DNA from: Hungatella sp. UBA3048 | GTDB taxonomy: Bacteria > Bacillota > Clostridia > Lachnospirales > Lachnospiraceae | Assembly: GCA_002367105.1 (NCBI GenBank) | Contig: DFCS01000007.1 | Coordinates: forward strand, 17,113 to 81,112 | Length of the DNA: 64,000 bases | Reading direction: 5' to 3' | Part shown: piece by piece, positions 26,829-34,382 of the stretch | How the letters are laid out: each line of letters begins with the position of its first letter | Position numbering within the stretch: the first letter of the stretch is position 1 | Made by a program: the position numbers and the translations under genes | Notes under the pieces: generated by a model | The model's database searches: none | The model's input: only the letters and a program-made list of their open reading frames with translations | What the model was told of the DNA's origin: nothing

Positions 26829-26943
26829 GTAATCCCCCCTTTCCTATGCCTCCAGCCATTCCTTCCGGCACCTGCCTTTCCCTATACCGGATACATTCCT
26901 TCTTTGTGGGACTTCTTACCTTCCCCTGTTCCTTTACTTCCAT
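26821..26943 (-). CDS. Short 40-residue frame at the head of the tail operon
   Basis: Not recognised. The ATG at 26943 has AAAAGGAGAATTCA upstream, one of the best ribosome sites in the locus, and the frame ends with TAA overlapping the start of the next gene. The peptide is basic (MEVKEQGKVRSPTKKECIRY at the start). It may be a real small tail-locus protein or a leader that couples translation to the next gene. Confidence 0.45.
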   Translation of the reverse strand: MEVKEQGKVRSPTKKECIRYRERQVPEGMAGGIGKGGLHV

Positions 26944-26969
26944 TGAATTCTCCTTTTCTCATTGCTCGT

Positions 26970-26993
26970 TGTAGTCATTTAGTCTACATTATA
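26970..26993 (-). promoter_or_regulatory. Tail-operon promoter (-10) overlapped by an operator
   Basis: On the minus strand a perfect -10 TATAAT (26988-26993) is seen; there is no good -35 at 17 bases (a TTGTGG lies a little too far). The 20-base element TGTAGTCATTTAGTCTACAT (26970-26989) overlaps the -10 and start site, with outer TGTAG/CTACA arms in inverted order. A nearly identical copy lies at 27161-27180. It is a likely repressor operator. Confidence 0.65.
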
Positions 26994-27160
26994 AGCAAAA
27001 AAAATACTCCGTTTCCACAATTATGTAATCCTCAATAACCTGCGTAGCTTTTAATTGTTTGAAATGCCCAGTTCTGCTGCAATTGACCCTTTTTCAGTTC
27101 GGACTAATTAATTCCATCAATTAGCTGAACCGAATCTCACATATTTTCATCCTTCGCTTT

Positions 27161-27180
27161 TGTAGTCATTTCGTCTACAT
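27161..27180. promoter_or_regulatory. Second operator copy in the tail/XRE intergenic region
   Basis: TGTAGTCATTTCGTCTACAT differs from the 26970 copy at one base. It lies between the two divergent promoters. Also in this gap (27093-27134) is an imperfect inverted repeat (TTCAGTTCGG ... CTGAACCGAA) whose role is not known. Confidence 0.65.
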
Positions 27181-27232
27181 TTGTTATCATACTCCCATGT
27201 ACTATATTTGTCAACAACTTTTCGCAATTTTG

Positions 27233-27261
27233 TTGAACATTCTTCTACACCGTGATATAAT
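27233..27261 (+). promoter_or_regulatory. Promoter of the XRE repressor gene
   Basis: -35 TTGAAC (27233-27238), 17-base spacer, -10 TATAAT (27256-27261). The GTG start codon lies 21 bases downstream with GGAGGTG before it, so the leader is very short. Confidence 0.8.
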
Positions 27262-27281
27262 ACCGCTATGGAGGTGATCCT

Positions 27282-27764
27282 GTGGAAATAGGACAGATTA
27301 TTAAAAGGAGACGGGAAGAGCTTGGGATCTCGCAGGAAGAACTGGCGTTAAAGGCCGGCTATAAATCCCGTTCTTCCATTAATAAAATCGAGGTAGACGG
27401 AAGAGGGCTTCCCCAATCAAAGGTCATAGCAATTGCCAATGCTTTGAGGACAACCCCAGCTTATCTCATGGGTTGGGAAAGCGATACTGCTTCCGCTTTT
27501 GATTATATCAGCGGACGTTTCGGAGAATATGCCGGAGAAATGATTGAGAACTTTCATCGTTTAAATGAGAAAGGGCAGAAAGAAGCCCTAAAGCGTGTCA
27601 GGGAGATGGTTCATATCCCCGAATACGTAAAAAGCCAAAGCCCGGTTACGATATTTAATACTGACAACAGAACCTATCTGGAGCCAGTAGCAGCCCATGA
27701 ACGGACCGACATTGAGGTGACAGAAGAAATGAAGAAGCACGATGATGCCTTTTTTGATGAATAA
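27282..27764 (+). CDS. XRE-family repressor (ImmR-like)
   Basis: A 160-residue DNA-binding protein. Residues 1-65 form an XRE helix-turn-helix (IIKRRREELGISQEELALKA, then KSRSSINKIE). The rest is not a LexA/CI-type self-cleaving domain: no Ser-Lys peptidase motif is seen. It is divergent from the tail operon and followed by an ImmA-like gene, so it is the likely repressor of the tail operon. The start is a GTG with GGAGGTG upstream. Confidence 0.88.
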   Translation: MEIGQIIKRRREELGISQEELALKAGYKSRSSINKIEVDGRGLPQSKVIAIANALRTTPAYLMGWESDTASAFDYISGRFGEYAGEMIENFHRLNEKGQKEALKRVREMVHIPEYVKSQSPVTIFNTDNRTYLEPVAAHERTDIEVTEEMKKHDDAFFDE

Positions 27765-27789
27765 GAGATAACTCAATGAGGTGATTTAT

Positions 27790-28242
27790 TTGAACTATGA
27801 ATCTTTATTAGAAGAAGCGGATTCCCATGGAATCATCATAAAGGAACGTCCGCTGATAGCCAATGACGGCAGAATTAAAGGCACCCAGATACTGATCCGC
27901 CAGGATATGACAGATTGTCAGAAGGCCTGCGTTCTTGCGGAAGAGCTGGGACACTACCATACCACCACCGGCGATATTCTGGACCAATCCGATGTATCCA
28001 ACCAGAAGCAGGAACGTACCGCCCGGCTTTGGGCCTATAATAAAATGATAACTCTTGATAAACTGGTAGCGGCAAAAGAAGCCGGCTGCCGGAATGGGTA
28101 CGAAATTGCAGAACATCTGGATGTAACGGAAGAGTTTTTGCAGGATGCCATTCACTGCTATCAGGCCATATACGGAAAAGGACTGCAAAAAGACAATTAT
28201 CTGATATTTTTTGAACCTTTTAACATCTATAAAATAGTGTAA
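27790..28242 (+). CDS. ImmA/IrrE-family metallopeptidase
   Basis: A 150-residue protein of the ImmA/IrrE group. In ICEBs1 and related elements ImmA cuts the ImmR repressor to derepress the element; the same role is inferred here. The zinc site reads VLAEELGHYHTTTGD: the first His of HEXXH is replaced by Glu (EELGH), a variant also seen in clostridial relatives as far as I recall. The C-terminal half has a helix-turn-helix-like NGYEIAEHLDVTEEFLQ segment. The TTG at 27790 is chosen, since the GAGGTG overlapping 27779-27784 is then at good spacing. Confidence 0.85.
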   Translation: MNYESLLEEADSHGIIIKERPLIANDGRIKGTQILIRQDMTDCQKACVLAEELGHYHTTTGDILDQSDVSNQKQERTARLWAYNKMITLDKLVAAKEAGCRNGYEIAEHLDVTEEFLQDAIHCYQAIYGKGLQKDNYLIFFEPFNIYKIV

Positions 28243-28302
28243 GATATTTTCTGTCTTGCCGACCCCCCTCTGCCACATATACTATTCAGAGGTGATATAT
28301 TT

Positions 28303-28485
28303 ATGCAACCCTGCGAACTTGTAATTCTTATATCTACCATGGCCTGCCGTATCGCCGACGGCCGGTCTGCTGATGAAATCGCTTTGATAAGTTCCATATT
28401 TTCACAGCTTGGTGACACACTGAGTACCATTTCAGCCTATCAGGATCTCTGTTGTGATAACGATGAAGAAGAGGACACCAACTGA
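28303..28485 (+). CDS. DUF6774-like small protein
   Basis: A 60-residue acidic protein (MQPCELVILISTMACRIADG at the start; DEIALISSIFSQLGDTLSTI) that resembles the DUF6774 proteins common in Lachnospiraceae. The function is unknown. AGAGGTGATATATTT precedes the ATG. It may belong to the host, not to the tail locus. Confidence 0.75.
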   Translation: MQPCELVILISTMACRIADGRSADEIALISSIFSQLGDTLSTISAYQDLCCDNDEEEDTN

Positions 28486-28532
28486 TGAAAGTAGCTGCGA
28501 TAAATGTGGGATTCCGTAATACCCGGTCCATA

Positions 28533-28592
28533 AAGAAAGGAGTGTTATTTCCATAGACGAACAATCACCTATGGAAGCAACACTCCTTTCTT
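28533..28592. repeat. Long composite hairpin
   Basis: A 14-bp perfect outer stem (28533-28546 with 28579-28592) and an 8-bp inner stem (28549-28556 with 28569-28576) with a 12-base loop. No good T-run follows on either strand. It may be a bidirectional terminator between the convergent DUF6774 and AI-2E genes or a separate structured element. A 23-codon frame (28485-28556) ends inside it. Confidence 0.7.
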
Positions 28593-28600
28593 ATGCCTCA

Positions 28601-28629
28601 AACAGAAAAGCAGGTTCCTAAGAACCTGC
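28601..28629 (-). terminator. Terminator of the AI-2E exporter gene
   Basis: GCAGGTTC (28610-28617) pairs with GAACCTGC (28622-28629) around a 4-base loop; on the minus strand TTTTCTGTT follows. It lies 15 bases after the stop codon of the transporter gene. Confidence 0.8.
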
Positions 28630-28643
28630 CCTTTCAGGTAAAT

Positions 28644-29849
28644 CTATTCCTTATGACCGGAAGAGACATCATCCGGGGAAGGATCTGCATTGACTGGGAT
28701 CAGATCTGCATGAGCTTCCCGAACCTTTCTCTCTCTGGCGGCAATGACATCCCCTGCAATAATCTTTATTATATGAACCACGGGTACCGCCAAAACCATT
28801 CCCCATATCCCGGCAATTGCACCCCCCACAGTGATTCCTATAACAATCAAAGCCGGGCTTAAGGAAAATGAGGTTCCCATAAGCTTTGGCTGTATCACAT
28901 TTCCATCAATCTGCTGCGTAACAAGTAAAACCAGGCCGGCAATCGCCCCTGTATTGATTCCGCTTGTACACGCAATGATAATTACAACACCAATGGAGCC
29001 AAAAATTGAGCCAAAGTAAGGGATAATATTACAGATCCCCAGCATAACCCCAAGCGCCAACGAATACCTGGAACCAAGTATGGTAAATTCAATGGTGGTA
29101 ATCGTACATAAAATCAGGGAATCTAAAAGCTGGCAGACAATAAACTTCTTAAAACTGTCATTGATAATGGTTCCGTACCTTAAAGCTGCATTTCTGGTTT
29201 TTTCGTGAAGAAACAAATCCATGAGCCGCTTCATCTGAAATTTAACATTATGAGTTTCCAGAAGGAAATATACGGAAGATACAATTGTAATAAATCCGCT
29301 AAATATATGGGAAGTAACTCCCAAGACAGCATTTAGTGAGCCCATTATTTCTTTCAGGCCAATTCTCTCCAATACATTTTTCCAGGCAGTCTGGGGCGGC
29401 AAAATTTCTCCCAGCTTATCGGATAAGCCAAATTTTTCTATCGGCAGTTGTTCAATAGCCATTATGGCGTTATTATAATAAGTATTAAAATTTGTTATAA
29501 AATCCAATATGCTTCTCTGAAGCAGGGGAATTCCCTTGTTTATAACCAGAACTACAACAGAGATAAATAAAGCATAAATAATAAAAACACTGATTCCTCT
29601 GGACCTCTTTTGAAACGGACTGGATTTAAGCCTGTTTAAGCGTCGTTCTAGTGCAGAACATGGGATATTCAGCAGATATGCTAAGACAAATCCATAAAAG
29701 AAGGGAATAAGTACCTTTGTAGATGATTTAATCCAAATCATCACATCTGAAACATTCATTACAATTTTATAAAATATGATAACCAGCATAGCAAGCAGCA
29801 GCCTTGATAAAAATACCCTTATCTGCTTTTTTTTCAACAATTCTTCCAT
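28644..29849 (-). CDS. AI-2E family transporter (YdbI/PerM type)
   Basis: A 401-residue membrane protein of the AI-2 exporter superfamily; members export AI-2 or carry ions, and the substrate cannot be told from sequence. Eight or so hydrophobic segments are visible, with the family's long central non-membrane region and the conserved GNVIQPKLMG and LALGVMLGICNIIPYFGS blocks. The start is the ATG at 29849 (AAAGGAGG upstream). It comes after holA on the same strand. Confidence 0.9.
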   Translation of the reverse strand: MEELLKKKQIRVFLSRLLLAMLVIIFYKIVMNVSDVMIWIKSSTKVLIPFFYGFVLAYLLNIPCSALERRLNRLKSSPFQKRSRGISVFIIYALFISVVVLVINKGIPLLQRSILDFITNFNTYYNNAIMAIEQLPIEKFGLSDKLGEILPPQTAWKNVLERIGLKEIMGSLNAVLGVTSHIFSGFITIVSSVYFLLETHNVKFQMKRLMDLFLHEKTRNAALRYGTIINDSFKKFIVCQLLDSLILCTITTIEFTILGSRYSLALGVMLGICNIIPYFGSIFGSIGVVIIIACTSGINTGAIAGLVLLVTQQIDGNVIQPKLMGTSFSLSPALIVIGITVGGAIAGIWGMVLAVPVVHIIKIIAGDVIAARERKVREAHADLIPVNADPSPDDVSSGHKE

Positions 29850-29904
29850 CCTGACCTCCTTTCCAAATAAAATAACCAAGTTTTACCGGTTTAATCGTTA
29901 AACC

Positions 29905-30876
29905 CTAATATTTTTGTGTCAGCAGCAATTCCACCGCCATTCGGTCATTTAACCTCCCGGTCTTAACTGCTTCTTCCGTTTCCACACACAAGTTTACATA
30001 AGACAGAATCTGATCTTTGGAAAAAGTCCTTGCCTGAGGCATGATCTTTCCTGCTGCAAAAGGAGGGATCTTAAGCTTTGAAGCAATGCCGCCCTTATCC
30101 ATTCCTTTTCCCATCAGCTCCTTTGCCTGCAGAATCTGATTAAACTGTCTGGCAATCAGAAACAGGATCCTCATGGGAGGTTCCTTTAAGGTGAGCAGGT
30201 CCTCATAAAGATCCATGGCCTTTTTTGTTTCCCTGTTCACAATCGCCGCCACCATTTCAAAAATTTTATTGGTTGTCCGGACTGTACAGATGATTTCCAC
30301 ATCCTCATCCGTTATAACCTCTCTCCCCAGAGTATAGCTTATGAGCTTCTCCAGTTCCATACGGATATTTTCCATATCATCTCCTGCCATGTGAAGAAAC
30401 AGTTCCATGGTACGTCCCGTGATTTTCTTCCCTTCCCTGGAAAGCAAAGTCCCCGCCCATCTGGCAAGCTGGGCCGTATCCTGACGTTCCATTTCCGCCG
30501 CATATCCCAGTTCCTTTACTTTTTTAAACAGCTTGCTTCGCTTATCTACCTCTGATTCCACAAAGATCAGGCAGGTGGTATCCGGTATATGGGACAGATA
30601 AGATACGATTTCATCGGAAGCTGATTTTAAAAAACCGCTGTTCTCTACCAGGATCAGACGTTTTTCTGCGAAAAAAGGCATGGTATCTGCAAGGCTGATA
30701 ACTTCCCGCACATCAATCCCTTTTCCCTCAAACTGATTAAAGTTCATGGTATCGCCTGCCGTAATGGCTGCCTTCATTTGATTTTTATAGCTGTTCCTCA
30801 AAAAGGCTTCTTCTCCATATAGAAGATAGACCGGCTTGAAGCTGTGATTTTTTATATCCTGAGTCAGCGTCTGCAT
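29905..30876 (-). CDS. holA: DNA polymerase III delta subunit
   Basis: The clamp-loader delta subunit that opens the sliding clamp. The 323 residues start MQTLTQDIKNHSFKPVYLLY with the family's YGEEAFL motif, then LILVENSGFLKSASDE, TCLIFVESEVDKRSKLFK and the C-terminal helical domain with LTLKEPPMRILFLIARQFNQ shortened here. The start is the ATG at 30876, where GGGAGG has ideal spacing; ATGs further upstream are in frame but poorer. The comEC-holA order is very common in Firmicutes. Confidence 0.93.
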   Translation of the reverse strand: MQTLTQDIKNHSFKPVYLLYGEEAFLRNSYKNQMKAAITAGDTMNFNQFEGKGIDVREVISLADTMPFFAEKRLILVENSGFLKSASDEIVSYLSHIPDTTCLIFVESEVDKRSKLFKKVKELGYAAEMERQDTAQLARWAGTLLSREGKKITGRTMELFLHMAGDDMENIRMELEKLISYTLGREVITDEDVEIICTVRTTNKIFEMVAAIVNRETKKAMDLYEDLLTLKEPPMRILFLIARQFNQILQAKELMGKGMDKGGIASKLKIPPFAAGKIMPQARTFSKDQILSYVNLCVETEEAVKTGRLNDRMAVELLLTQKY

Positions 30877-30913
30877 GGTTTCCTCCCTCTTTGGCATGAC
30901 TTTTTTATCCTCT

Positions 30914-33379
30914 CTAATTATAACGGGAGAACTTCTCTCCGTCAACGAAACTTTCAAACCTGATCTTCTCCCCATCGGTCCACATCATTATGGCCCCTCC
31001 TTCTCCTGTCTTGAAAACCTCAGTTCCTCTCTCTTTTAAGCGGTCCAAAGCCTCCTGATGAGGGTGTCCATAAGAGTTACCCGTCCCATAAGACACCACA
31101 GCCCACCGGGGCTTTATTGCGTCGAGGAACGCCTCTCCGGAAGAATATTTCGAACCATGGTGAGCCACCTTTAGCACATTTACTTCTGCCAGCATCTGTA
31201 TTTCCCCAGGTCTTTCAAGAAGCTCTTCTTCTCCTCTTTCCTCCATATCTCCTGTAAACAGCATGCGACAGCTTCCATAGTCCATTTTTAATACTTCTGA
31301 CTCCTCATTGGTGGTTTCCGGCTTGTCTTCTTTTCCTGGATACAGGCAGGTGATGTAAAGATCCTCTACCTTAACCACATCCCCTCCTGCCACATACATC
31401 ACTTTGGTCCCTCGCCGCTTTGCAAGTTCTTCCAGCTTCTTTATTGCCTCATCCTCTCTTCCATGATAGGGAAGCATGAGATTTTCAATTCTTATATCTT
31501 CACTGTTTTCCAAAAGATAGGTGACACCGCTTAAATGATCCTGATCCCCATGGCTTATAAATGCATAATGAATCACAGGTACTCCCATACTTTTTAAACA
31601 AGGCTCCAGAGAATATTGGCCCAGAGACTTTTTAGAAGAGCTTCCTCCATCCACTAAAACCGCAGACCTTCCTGCCCGGAGGAGGATGCCATCCCCTTGT
31701 CCCACATCAAGAAACACTGCTTCCAGACCATTTACAGGACCAGGCTTAAAAAACAGAATGCAAAAGCAATACATTACAGCCAGGAAAAGAACTTTTAATC
31801 CATAGAAACTCCCTTTCTTTTTCTCTTTCTTTTTCTCTTCCTTATTCTCACCGGTTCTCTTAGCCTCATACTCCTCCCAGGCTTTCAAGCAGTAAAGCCC
31901 TGCGGAAAGAATAAGTCCGTAGGCCGCCAGCCGTCCAGCTTCCGGTCTGCCAAAAGTCAGGCTGTACCCAGGAAGTCCTTTCATACTCCCGCAGATCCAT
32001 TCATAAAATGCAAGAATATAATGTCCTGTTCCCGCCGCCCCGATCCCAAGAAGGGGACTGAAGCTTCCAAGAAAGATAATGCCGATTCCGGAACAGACCA
32101 CCCAATCCATGAATGGAATAAGCAGAAGATTTAAAAACAGTCCATAAAAAGGAATCTGATAAAAATGATATAGGGTAATTGGCATGGTGACCATTTGTAC
32201 CGCCATTCCTGTGGAAACAGCACTTGACAGGAACCTTTTCCTTCCAAGCCATTTTTCAATGACAGGGCTTGCCCCTCCGATGGCATAAACCGCTCCAAAA
32301 GACAGCTGAACACCTCCATTGGCAAGGAGGAGAGGTGACTTAAGACCCAGAAGCAGCAGCGCCAGGGAAGCGGAGGATAAAAGGTCATAAGTTCTTCCAA
32401 GATAGGAGGCCAGAAATGCGACAGACATCATAATCACTGCCCTCATCACCGAAGGACCGCTGCCTGTTAAAATCCCGTACAAAACAACCAGGACAGCTCC
32501 TGCCAGACCTGCACTTCCAAGGCCCAGACCAGTTTTTCTTAAAATCCGGTAAAAAGAAAGACCAAGGAAGGACATGTGCATACCGCTGATTGCAAGAAGA
32601 TGGGAGATTCCGTTCTTCTGATATAGAGATTTAATATCTTCCGGAAGCCCGCCCGTATCCCCTAAAACGGCCGCTGTCAATACCCCGGCATCTTCTTTGG
32701 AGGTATACTTATAAAGGAGGGAACGTCCCCATTCCCTGACCTGGCGTATCCCATCTAAGAGAGGATCTTCTCCTGGATCCAGAATCTCCAGCTCCTTCCC
32801 AAGAAACCTTCCGTCAATCCCCAGCCCCTCATAATATCCCTTGCTGTCAAACTCCCCCGGATTCCTTGGTGTCTGAAAAGGCTGTACCTCTCCCTTTACT
32901 TTGATAAGCTGCCCCAGGCGCAGAACTTTATCTTTATTATCGCCAGTTCTTGGAGGATATAACGGCGTGTCTGTGCCCGGCTCTCCTAAAAGCTTCACAG
33001 ACACCATCAGACTTGGAACAGAATAGCAGCGCTCCTGGCTCCATACCTTAATTTTCTTTAAAACAATCTGAAGAGATCCATTCTTTTCTTCAAAAGAAGA
33101 AACTCTTCCCTCCGCTTCTGCATAACCACCGGAAAGCTCTTCAATGGTTCTTTCTCTCTCCTCCCACCTTTTGCAATCGTATCCGGCCCAGGCCGCACCC
33201 AGGTATAAAAAAAGAAGAGGCAAAAGAACCCAAAGCCGGTTTCTGCCTCTCCAATAACCATAAAGAACAATTCCGGCAGCTAAAAAAGCCGGAATAAAAA
33301 GCCAGGATGTCAAAACCAGCAAAGCGGCAGTCTCTCCAAGTACAAATCCCCCTGCGATCAGACATAATGGGCGTTTTAT
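30914..33379 (-). CDS. comEC: ComEC/Rec2 DNA-uptake channel protein
   Basis: A polytopic membrane protein that carries single-stranded DNA across the membrane in natural competence. The N-terminal soluble region is followed by the competence domain (HLLAISGMHMSFLGLSFYRI) and about ten hydrophobic segments; the C-terminal metallo-beta-lactamase domain has FLDVGQGDGILL, SHGDQDHLSG and VAHHGSKYSS. The conserved start KRPLCLIAGGFVLGE lies upstream of any ATG, GTG or TTG: the only well-placed codon after AGGAGG is ATA at 33377-33379, overlapping the upstream stop. A TTG at 33322 would remove part of the first membrane segment. I extend to 33379 with this doubt. Confidence 0.88.
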   Translation of the reverse strand: MKRPLCLIAGGFVLGETAALLVLTSWLFIPAFLAAGIVLYGYWRGRNRLWVLLPLLFLYLGAAWAGYDCKRWEERERTIEELSGGYAEAEGRVSSFEEKNGSLQIVLKKIKVWSQERCYSVPSLMVSVKLLGEPGTDTPLYPPRTGDNKDKVLRLGQLIKVKGEVQPFQTPRNPGEFDSKGYYEGLGIDGRFLGKELEILDPGEDPLLDGIRQVREWGRSLLYKYTSKEDAGVLTAAVLGDTGGLPEDIKSLYQKNGISHLLAISGMHMSFLGLSFYRILRKTGLGLGSAGLAGAVLVVLYGILTGSGPSVMRAVIMMSVAFLASYLGRTYDLLSSASLALLLLGLKSPLLLANGGVQLSFGAVYAIGGASPVIEKWLGRKRFLSSAVSTGMAVQMVTMPITLYHFYQIPFYGLFLNLLLIPFMDWVVCSGIGIIFLGSFSPLLGIGAAGTGHYILAFYEWICGSMKGLPGYSLTFGRPEAGRLAAYGLILSAGLYCLKAWEEYEAKRTGENKEEKKKEKKKGSFYGLKVLFLAVMYCFCILFFKPGPVNGLEAVFLDVGQGDGILLRAGRSAVLVDGGSSSKKSLGQYSLEPCLKSMGVPVIHYAFISHGDQDHLSGVTYLLENSEDIRIENLMLPYHGREDEAIKKLEELAKRRGTKVMYVAGGDVVKVEDLYITCLYPGKEDKPETTNEESEVLKMDYGSCRMLFTGDMEERGEEELLERPGEIQMLAEVNVLKVAHHGSKYSSGEAFLDAIKPRWAVVSYGTGNSYGHPHQEALDRLKERGTEVFKTGEGGAIMMWTDGEKIRFESFVDGEKFSRYN

Positions 33380-34365
33380 TGTTCTGTTCCTCCTATATCA
33401 CTAGATACTTCTTCATTTTCCGCATTGTAATCCAGATTGCGTTCAAAAAGCTGGTTTAAGGAAATGGAATCCCGAAACATGACTTCCTGGGAACCGTTTA
33501 CCGTTATCTGCACCTTATTGATGGAGGAGGCAGCAGCCAGGGAATTCACGATAGAATAAATCGGGATATATTCCTTTACCTCCAGGTTGTTATTCAGAAA
33601 TGCGGAATCAAAATTAATATAACAGATGTTTTCATTGACCGACACATTAAGAAGCTTTGTATCCTTCGGCAGAGTCGGATTCATCCCCGGCCTTCCCGGA
33701 CCGGCGATCAGCTGTTCAATGACCAGCTTTTCTAAGGAAGTGTTTACGTTATGCACCACTTCTCTTGTCTCTTTTACCAGCTTCTCACCGGTATCATCAG
33801 AGAAATACAAGGGCAGTTCTGTCTTCTCATAGGAGTTGACGTTGCTGATGTTATCAATAAAATCAGAATTAGCCATAGGCCCTACCGGACTTCCGGAACT
33901 GTCCATTAAGGGCTGTTCCGCAGTATACACGGCAACATAATCCACTCCTTTTACCTGAGTCAGTGTTCTTACCAGGGAAGCCCTGCATAGAATCTCCCTG
34001 GTTCCATTCATCATGGCATAATTGTTATCAAAATACAGATAAAGGACCGTGTCCTCCAGCTTGTATCGTTCAAAGCCCACCTTATCCGGAACCGCAGCCT
34101 GCCGGTCTAAGTCCTTAGGTACAGTCCGAAGCTGTTCCATCAGATTCCTGATCCTCCAGTCTGTCACATCTTCCAAGTCCCCTTCCGGTTTCTGTGTCAT
34201 GTGATAATCCTGAGGCTCCAACTTTGTCATGGCAGAGTTTAAATAATAAATTTTATACACATCTCCAATGGTTTCCGCTCCCTTTCCTCCTCTTTTTCCA
34301 CAGCCGGTCAGACATAGAAAGCACACCAGGAAAAGGAGCCCCCTCCTTAGCAGTTTCAGTTTCAT
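33376..34365 (-). CDS. GerMN-domain lipoprotein
   Basis: A secreted lipoprotein (lipobox CLTGC at about residue 22) with two GerMN-like repeats: one around residues 45-170 (LYLYFDNNYAMMNGTREILC) and a second around 185-310 (TSLEKLVIEQLIAGPGRP ... NICYINFDSAFLNN ... IPIYSIVNSLAA). GerM is a sporulation and germination protein; this protein may act at the cell envelope, but its own role is not known. It lies between a sensor kinase and comEC. The stop overlaps the presumed comEC start. Confidence 0.88.
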   Translation of the reverse strand: MKLKLLRRGLLFLVCFLCLTGCGKRGGKGAETIGDVYKIYYLNSAMTKLEPQDYHMTQKPEGDLEDVTDWRIRNLMEQLRTVPKDLDRQAAVPDKVGFERYKLEDTVLYLYFDNNYAMMNGTREILCRASLVRTLTQVKGVDYVAVYTAEQPLMDSSGSPVGPMANSDFIDNISNVNSYEKTELPLYFSDDTGEKLVKETREVVHNVNTSLEKLVIEQLIAGPGRPGMNPTLPKDTKLLNVSVNENICYINFDSAFLNNNLEVKEYIPIYSIVNSLAAASSINKVQITVNGSQEVMFRDSISLNQLFERNLDYNAENEEVSSDIGGTEQ

Positions 34366-34382
34366 CTAATAGCCTCCTGTTT

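Larger units (their letters stand above)
14318..28242. mobile_element. Headless contractile-tail locus (PBSX/diffocin-like; candidate R-type tailocin)
   Basis: A continuous late operon on the minus strand runs from about 26.9 to 14.3 kb in the PBSX order: small proteins, sheath, tube, chaperones, tape measure, LysM protein, hub, DUF2577, DUF2634, baseplate J, DUF2313, fibre, holin, small protein, amidase. A divergent XRE repressor and ImmA-like peptidase lie upstream. I see no terminase, portal, capsid, protease, integrase, replication or packaging gene, and the flanks are ordinary chromosomal genes. This fits a phage-tail-like bacteriocin better than an intact prophage. A remnant prophage whose head genes were deleted is the alternative. 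Confidence 0.82.

Noticed and set aside
26944..27281. LexA-type SOS box controlling the tail operon
   Set aside because: No GAAC-N4-GTTC or CGAAC-N4-GTTCG element was found; the repeated TGTAG/CTACA elements fit a dedicated repressor better.
14318..28242. Complete inducible prophage
   Set aside because: No terminase, portal, capsid, integrase or replication genes, and ordinary host genes on both sides. All tail and lysis parts are present.
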